Source of the DNA: Brevibacillus invocatus
GTDB taxonomy: Bacteria > Bacillota > Bacilli > Brevibacillales > Brevibacillaceae
Reading direction: 5' to 3'
Assembly: GCF_003710915.1 (NCBI RefSeq)
Contig: NZ_RHHR01000015.1
Coordinates: forward strand, 248,001 to 312,000
DNA length: 64,000 nucleotides
The stretch's first letter is position 1. Every line of letters begins with the position of its first letter. Shown here in pieces: positions 59,851 through 64,000 of the stretch. The notes under the pieces were generated by a model. That model worked only from the letters and a program-made list of their open reading frames with translations. It did not search any database and had not been told where the DNA came from. Position numbers and translations under genes: made by a program.

Positions 59851-59877
59851 TGTAAGGGTAATTGGTGCATATCCGTC
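59851..59877 (+). promoter_or_regulatory. Candidate ECF-type promoter of the sigma factor operon
   Basis: TGTAAG (59851-59856) and CGTC (59874-59877), 17 bp apart, resemble the TGAAAC/CGTC elements of Bacillus ECF sigma factors. Autoregulation by the sigma factor encoded at 59905 would be expected. Confidence 0.5.
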
Positions 59878-59904
59878 TATTATCATAGTGCAATTGATCG
59901 GGGG

Positions 59905-60450
59905 ATGAGGATTTTGGATGGGAATCAGCAGGAAATCGAGACGTGGTTTACCTTGTACAGTAACGAGCTGTACAGCTTCCTGGTTTATTATCTCGGTCAT
60001 CATGATGTGGAAGATCTCGTACAGGACGTGTTTATTAAAGCCATCCGAAAGCAAAGTCAGTTTTCTGGAAAGGCAACACGAAAGACGTGGCTTTTTAGCA
60101 TTGCCAGAAATCATGCCATCGATCATCTACGTAAGGAACGGCTTAGAAAATGGGTCAAAGATCCCTTCATGCATGCTTTTTCCTCGAGTGAAAAAAGCGT
60201 AGAGGAGAGATATGTTCAAAAGGAAGAAATCAATCAGCTATACGAGGCGGTGTCACGTCTGAAGGTGTCGTATCGGGAGGTCGTGCTACTTTACGGAATT
60301 CAGGGCTTTTCGGCAGCTGAAACGGCCCAAGTCCTGAGGTGCTCAGAATCGAATGTCCATGTGACATTTTATCGTGCGAGAAAGCAGCTGCGCAAATGGT
60401 TAGAGGAAAATCAGGAGGGTGGTGATTTCTTTGAATCATTCGTTAAATGA
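59905..60450 (+). CDS. ECF-type RNA polymerase sigma factor
   Basis: The 181-residue sigma-70 family protein of group 4 has region 2 at about 20-90 (YYLGHHDVEDLVQDVFIKAIRK, then TWLFSIARNHAIDHLRK) and region 4 at about 115-170 (LKVSYREVVLLYGIQGFSAAETAQVLRCSESNVHVTFYRARKQLRK). Regions 1 and 3 are absent. The end overlaps the start of the YcdB-type membrane protein gene by about 20-30 bp, as sigma/anti-sigma pairs often do. The start ATG 59905 has only a short GGGGG upstream; TTG 59914 is an alternative. Confidence 0.9.
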   Translation: MRILDGNQQEIETWFTLYSNELYSFLVYYLGHHDVEDLVQDVFIKAIRKQSQFSGKATRKTWLFSIARNHAIDHLRKERLRKWVKDPFMHAFSSSEKSVEERYVQKEEINQLYEAVSRLKVSYREVVLLYGIQGFSAAETAQVLRCSESNVHVTFYRARKQLRKWLEENQEGGDFFESFVK

Positions 60451-62131
60451 CGATGAGGATATCCTAGTGAGGCTCAGACAAGCGAGACGCTATCAGATGA
60501 ATCAGAAGACTTCGGAGGAAATGCTGCAAAACCTAAAAGCTCAAGAACGAATTTGGACACATCAGCAGCGAATGAAAGTTCGGCTCCAATGGCTGTTCAA
60601 GGGTGCCTTGACCTGCCTGGTACTTCTAGTTCCAGCCTATATCGTCTTGAAAGATCGTCCTGCCCAACAGGTTGAAATCGCCGGAAGTGAGCAGTTGGCG
60701 CAACAAGATAAGAATGAGCGGGTCCTATCCAGATTAGCTGTCCTGTATCAATGGGTTCCGGAATTGCAACAATACGAGATCGAATCTGAAACCTTCGACG
60801 AGGTGTATAATCGCCGCCTAAAGCATGGTGAGAGCCAGCAGGCGGATATCAGGATTGATTCGAAAACGGGTGCCTTGCTCTGGTACCAGAACAATGGGAA
60901 GGGATTAGCTTCACATTCACAAAAGGCCATTTCAGAATCCCAAAAAGAGGGGATTGCCGCGACGTTTTTGCAAAGCATGATGGGCGAGGAGGGCTCGCGC
61001 TATCAATTGATCTCTAGATCCTCGGAAATGATCTATCGGCAGTTCCTGAATGGAGTTCCGTTGTTGGGCAGCGATATAGCGATCCGTGTCAATGAACAAG
61101 GAAAGGTCGTCCAATATTCGGCTTCTCATGGGGCACTCGGTTTACGGCTGTCTGACTTGACAGGACCGGCTCAGGCTATCACTGCTGAACAGCTGCAAGC
61201 AACCCTTCGAGAACATATGCGACTTCGATATATCGAAAATCTGGAGGCTGTAGATCCAGATACAGGGGAGATCACGCGGACAGGGCCAATGCTTGAGTAC
61301 GCTCCAGCTGTTCGCTTTTCCGGTGCAGTGAGCTTGAATGCCGAATCGGGACAGATCATCTACACCTCCAATTACGATCGAGATACGAGTCGAGGCGTTT
61401 TTCCGATTCCAGTCAGTCCGCAAGAAAATAGTCCGCAGATCAAATCCAAGCAGGAAGCGGCCATATACTTCCGTCAAGCATGGGGGTTGCCTGTGGAGAG
61501 TGATATACAGATCATGGAGAAAGCTAGGGATAGAGGACCTCTCAAAGGCTATAAGATTTACAGCTGGGATGGAAGTGGCCGTTCGGCTATGTTGGCCGCA
61601 GATCCCGTCACCGGTAAAGTAGTTGAGTTGTCTCGGGAGCCGAAACGTGGCAATGGAAGACTCGCCCAAGAAGAAGCGCAGCGGGAGGCTGTCCGTTCCT
61701 TGCAGATTTACGTGGACCCGGCCATTTCCGAGGTGCAGGTGGCCCACACCAGCTACGAGCAGGCACAGAAGCTCTACACGTTTTATTTCATGGCAAGCTA
61801 TGCCGGCATACCTGTAGTCAAAGAACCTGACCAAGACATCGCTTATCAGGTTGCCATCGATGGTACGACAGGCGAATTGGTAGCCTTCCGAAAAAACGCC
61901 GTACCAGATATGGGCAGCTTGCAAAAAAAACTTCCGCCGGAAGAGGAAATCATTACAACGGAGCAGGCGGTTGCACAATATGTAAAATACAACCCGTTTT
62001 CGCTGGTGTATCGTCTCGAAGAAGGCCGTACTGCTCCCGTTTTGGTGTACACCCAGGAGTATCGAGGAAACCAGGATTACCGGATCTTCATCGATGCGCA
62101 GACAGGAAAGGCATACTCAGCAAAGCGGTAA
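60431..62131 (+). CDS. YcdB/YcdC-repeat membrane protein, probable anti-sigma partner
   Basis: The about 566-residue protein has a cytosolic N-terminus of about 55 residues (LVRLRQARRYQMNQKTSEEML), one transmembrane helix near 58-75 (ALTCLVLLVPAYIVL) and a large exported part. The latter holds repeated YcdB/PepSY-like modules, each ending in a strand such as RIDSKTGALLWYQNN, LNAESGQIIYTSNYD, AADPVTGKVVELSRE, AIDGTTGELVAFRKN and IDAQTGKAYSA. Gene overlap with the ECF sigma factor and this topology suggest that the N-terminus holds the sigma factor. GTG 60419 and 60422 are other possible starts; TTG 60431 fits GGTGGTG. A terminator lies at 62138. Confidence 0.8.
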   Translation: MNHSLNDDEDILVRLRQARRYQMNQKTSEEMLQNLKAQERIWTHQQRMKVRLQWLFKGALTCLVLLVPAYIVLKDRPAQQVEIAGSEQLAQQDKNERVLSRLAVLYQWVPELQQYEIESETFDEVYNRRLKHGESQQADIRIDSKTGALLWYQNNGKGLASHSQKAISESQKEGIAATFLQSMMGEEGSRYQLISRSSEMIYRQFLNGVPLLGSDIAIRVNEQGKVVQYSASHGALGLRLSDLTGPAQAITAEQLQATLREHMRLRYIENLEAVDPDTGEITRTGPMLEYAPAVRFSGAVSLNAESGQIIYTSNYDRDTSRGVFPIPVSPQENSPQIKSKQEAAIYFRQAWGLPVESDIQIMEKARDRGPLKGYKIYSWDGSGRSAMLAADPVTGKVVELSREPKRGNGRLAQEEAQREAVRSLQIYVDPAISEVQVAHTSYEQAQKLYTFYFMASYAGIPVVKEPDQDIAYQVAIDGTTGELVAFRKNAVPDMGSLQKKLPPEEEIITTEQAVAQYVKYNPFSLVYRLEEGRTAPVLVYTQEYRGNQDYRIFIDAQTGKAYSAKR

Positions 62132-62137
62132 AAAAGG

Positions 62138-62162
62138 AGTCACTCACAAGCTGTGGGTGGCT
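62138..62162 (+). terminator. Hairpin ending the sigma factor operon
   Basis: AGTCACTCACA pairs with TGTGGGTGGCT (two G-U pairs) around AGC; TTATTTC follows. Confidence 0.6.
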
Positions 62163-62332
62163 TATTTCATGAAAAAAAGACAAAAAAAAGGCATCTAGTC
62201 ACTTACGGTTTTGCCGCGTGTGTCAGATACCGGAACTGGGGGTTATTTATCACTGAAAGCAACATGCTTACGATGATTACTATAACAGTGAAAAATAAAG
62301 AAACAGTAAAATAAACATAAACTGAAATAAAA
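62163..62332. other. Non-coding AT-rich gap between convergent operons
   Basis: A-rich sequence with no supported frame, RNA or further hairpin. Confidence 0.3.
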
Positions 62333-63712
62333 TTAAGTGGTATAGAACGGAATGGTGAAGGAAAAGCTGCTTCCCACACCGAGTTCGCTGGCGACCGTGA
62401 TATCACCACCGTGCCGTCGAACAATGCTTTGACAGATGTTCAGACCAAGTCCCGTACCACCGTGATCGCGATTGCGCGATTTCTCTACACGGTAGAATTT
62501 GGTGAAAATTTTTGTCTGATCTTCCGGAGCGATCCCTTCGCCCTTGTCGATGACGGAAAACAGCACATGTCCATCTCGCTGGTCACAGGTAATCAGAATG
62601 GAGCCGTCTGGTTTATTGTAGTAGATGGCATTGTTGATCAGATTTTCCATCACGCGCCGCAGCTTGGCCTCATCGGCTTCGATATGCAGCTCGTTGGAGA
62701 CGCGCAGCTTCCATTGAAAGGAGAGTCCAGCATCCTTGATGCGTTCCAGATAGTCCTCGATGATCCCTTTCATGAATTGCTTCACATGGATGCGGCTAAT
62801 TTTTAAACGGACCTCTGAGCTGTCCTTGCTGAAATCCTGCAATTCATCCAGCAGCTTTTCCAGATCGGAAGTTTTTTGCTCAATTTTTCGCATCTGTTTT
62901 TGTATGCGTTCCAGATCGGTCACACGACCAGAGCTGATATAGGAAGCGTAGCCTTTGATCGTGGTGAGTGGTGTGCGGAAATCGTGAGCAATCGCAGAGA
63001 TCAATTCCGACTGTCGCTCTTCTACGACACGCATATCATCGACCATATCCCCAAAGTATTGAAACAGCTGACCGAATTCGTCGTGCGAGCGGTAGGAGAA
63101 GGAGATCAGCCGCTTGCCATTCCGAATATCCTGTGTGACGCGTGTCAATTCATTGACAGGATGCAGAACCCAGCGTACGAATAGAGCGAGCAGTACTAAT
63201 CCGACGAGCGTGATACTGCCGTAAATGAATCCGAGCATCATCGTGACACCCTTAGACTGCATGATGTCATATTCATCGGTGTAGAAGTAGATAACCGTCT
63301 CCCCTTCTCTGGGAGGCTCCATCTGAAAGTGATATTCGCCAACGATTTTGAGGGAACTGTTGCTTTCCTCATTGCGTGGTGAAGTGACTTTCGGTTGTTT
63401 CACATCATAGGCTTTCGAGGTTCGCGAATCGATCACGTTGCCTCTTGCGTCTTTTATCACAATCCTGTACATCAGGTCTTCCGGCAGATGCTTGTCCAGC
63501 TCCAGCCGTTCAGTCGGGTCCTTGAAGTAATGCGAGCGCAACAGCTGCATGAACCGCACCTTCTCGGCCGTGTCCTTTTCGTACTGGTACTGGTTGTGTC
63601 GATCTGTTTTCAGCTGCTCTACAATGATGTCTTCAAAGACAAATTTAAATAGCAGGACATTGAGGAGTATCAGTCCTATAAAAGAAAGAAACAGTTTGTT
63701 GCGTAAGCTCAT
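62333..63712 (-). CDS. Sensor histidine kinase with HAMP domain
   Basis: The 459-residue membrane kinase has a helix at 8-25 and an extracellular domain of about 130 residues. A second helix lies near 160-182 (MLGFIYGSITLVGLVLLALFV), followed by HAMP (HPVNELTRVTQDIRNGKRL). HisKA contains ISAIAHDFRTPLTTIKGY (His near 240), and HATPase_c has NLINNAIYYN, DKGEGIAPEDQ and GGTGLGLNICQSIVRRHGG. DFRTPL in place of ELRTPL is typical of the VanS/BaeS-like group. It lies directly after its response regulator (TAG ATG junction). Stimulus unknown. Confidence 0.92.
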   Translation of the reverse strand: MSLRNKLFLSFIGLILLNVLLFKFVFEDIIVEQLKTDRHNQYQYEKDTAEKVRFMQLLRSHYFKDPTERLELDKHLPEDLMYRIVIKDARGNVIDSRTSKAYDVKQPKVTSPRNEESNSSLKIVGEYHFQMEPPREGETVIYFYTDEYDIMQSKGVTMMLGFIYGSITLVGLVLLALFVRWVLHPVNELTRVTQDIRNGKRLISFSYRSHDEFGQLFQYFGDMVDDMRVVEERQSELISAIAHDFRTPLTTIKGYASYISSGRVTDLERIQKQMRKIEQKTSDLEKLLDELQDFSKDSSEVRLKISRIHVKQFMKGIIEDYLERIKDAGLSFQWKLRVSNELHIEADEAKLRRVMENLINNAIYYNKPDGSILITCDQRDGHVLFSVIDKGEGIAPEDQTKIFTKFYRVEKSRNRDHGGTGLGLNICQSIVRRHGGDITVASELGVGSSFSFTIPFYTT

Positions 63713-64000
63713 CTAGAGCTTCTCCCCGATAAAGACATAACCCGTCCCCCACTGCGTTTTGATGAATTGGCGGTCTGTTTCCAGTTTTTCGCGCAGATTT
63801 TTAATGTGCACGGTCACGGTATTCAGGGAGCCGTACCCATAACCCCATACCCGATCATAGATTTGCTCGCGGGTAAAGACGATTCCGGCGTTTTCTGCAA
63901 GGAACGTCAGCAATTGAAACTCCTTTGTAGAGAGCTCAATTTTCTGTTCGCTCACGAAAACGGAGTACGTTTCTTTGTGAATCTCCAGTCCTTTGAATTT
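63713..64000 (-). CDS. OmpR-family response regulator, C-terminal part (continues beyond window)
   Basis: Only about 95 residues are visible. They form the winged-helix DNA-binding domain: LSTKEFQLLTFLAENAGIVFTREQIYDRVWGYGYG, then TVTVHIKNLREKLE and the wing IKTQWGTGYVFIG. The frame is open to the window edge (FKGLEIHKETYSVF precedes), so the receiver lies outside. Its TAG stop abuts the kinase ATG, giving a regulator-kinase operon. Confidence 0.9.
   Translation of the reverse strand, partial: KFKGLEIHKETYSVFVSEQKIELSTKEFQLLTFLAENAGIVFTREQIYDRVWGYGYGSLNTVTVHIKNLREKLETDRQFIKTQWGTGYVFIGEKL

Overview
The window reads as chromosomal DNA of a Gram-positive, endospore-former-type Firmicute, most likely Brevibacillus or a close relative in the Paenibacillaceae. 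The grounds are strong AGGAGG-type ribosome binding sites, frequent TTG and GTG starts, many intrinsic terminators, Bacillus-type families (YtpB, YitT, YhfH-like, YcbB/GlnL), copper-amine-oxidase-N stalk proteins, a T-box ilvA leader and a BirA-type operator before bioY. Assignment to genus is inference from family content. I saw no rRNA, tRNA, CRISPR array or prophage.

Layout. 0-9.9 kb: a partial TAXI-type TRAP binding lipoprotein diverges from a GlnK/GlnL-like two-component system. Then come a sesquarterpene cyclase (ytpB), a small membrane protein, a PilZ protein, a decayed PQQ sugar dehydrogenase, and a two-gene regulator operon facing putB behind a near-consensus sigma-54 promoter with two palindromic enhancer candidates. 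10-25.5 kb: brnQ, an OmpR-type two-component system next to a repeat-rich lipoprotein, transporters (EamA, YitT, EutH-like), small enzymes, a cold-shock gene, the menaquinone futalosine genes mqnB-mqnD and a secreted stalk protein. 25.5-37.7 kb: a sodC remnant, GNAT and methyltransferase genes, a tight four-gene minus-strand operon (OppA-like lipoprotein, JetD/DUF2220-like protein, Nudix hydrolase, histidine phosphatase), a diguanylate cyclase, a complete DctPQM TRAP transporter, and a stalk protein carrying 33 consecutive aspartates.

37.7-47.4 kb is a scar region. It holds broken copies of an SRPBCC protein, an RlmA-type methyltransferase, cytosine deaminase and DinB, plus an internally deleted IS3-type element. 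Small intact genes lie between them (GNAT, pentapeptide-repeat protein, AlkD-like, VOC, a GC-rich AraC regulator). 47.4-64 kb returns to ordinary chromosome: rlmCD, an alpha/beta hydrolase, an HxlR/DJ-1 divergent pair, a DUF4157 (eCIS-core) protein with an unrecognised acidic C-terminal region, T-box-ilvA, a YhfH-like zinc-ribbon protein, an ankyrin protein, bioY with its BirA operator, a cytochrome P450, an ECF sigma factor overlapping its YcdB-type membrane partner, and a sensor kinase with a partial response regulator.

How genes work together. Three regulatory logics can be read from the DNA: amino-acid sensing (GlnKL facing a TAXI receptor, a sigma-54 activator facing putB, a T-box on ilvA), cofactor feedback (BirA site on bioY), and envelope sensing (three OmpR-type or ECF modules beside lipoproteins or membrane proteins). 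The best candidates for something undescribed are the OppA/JetD-like/Nudix/phosphatase operon, the orphan DUF4157 protein, and the poly-aspartate stalk protein.
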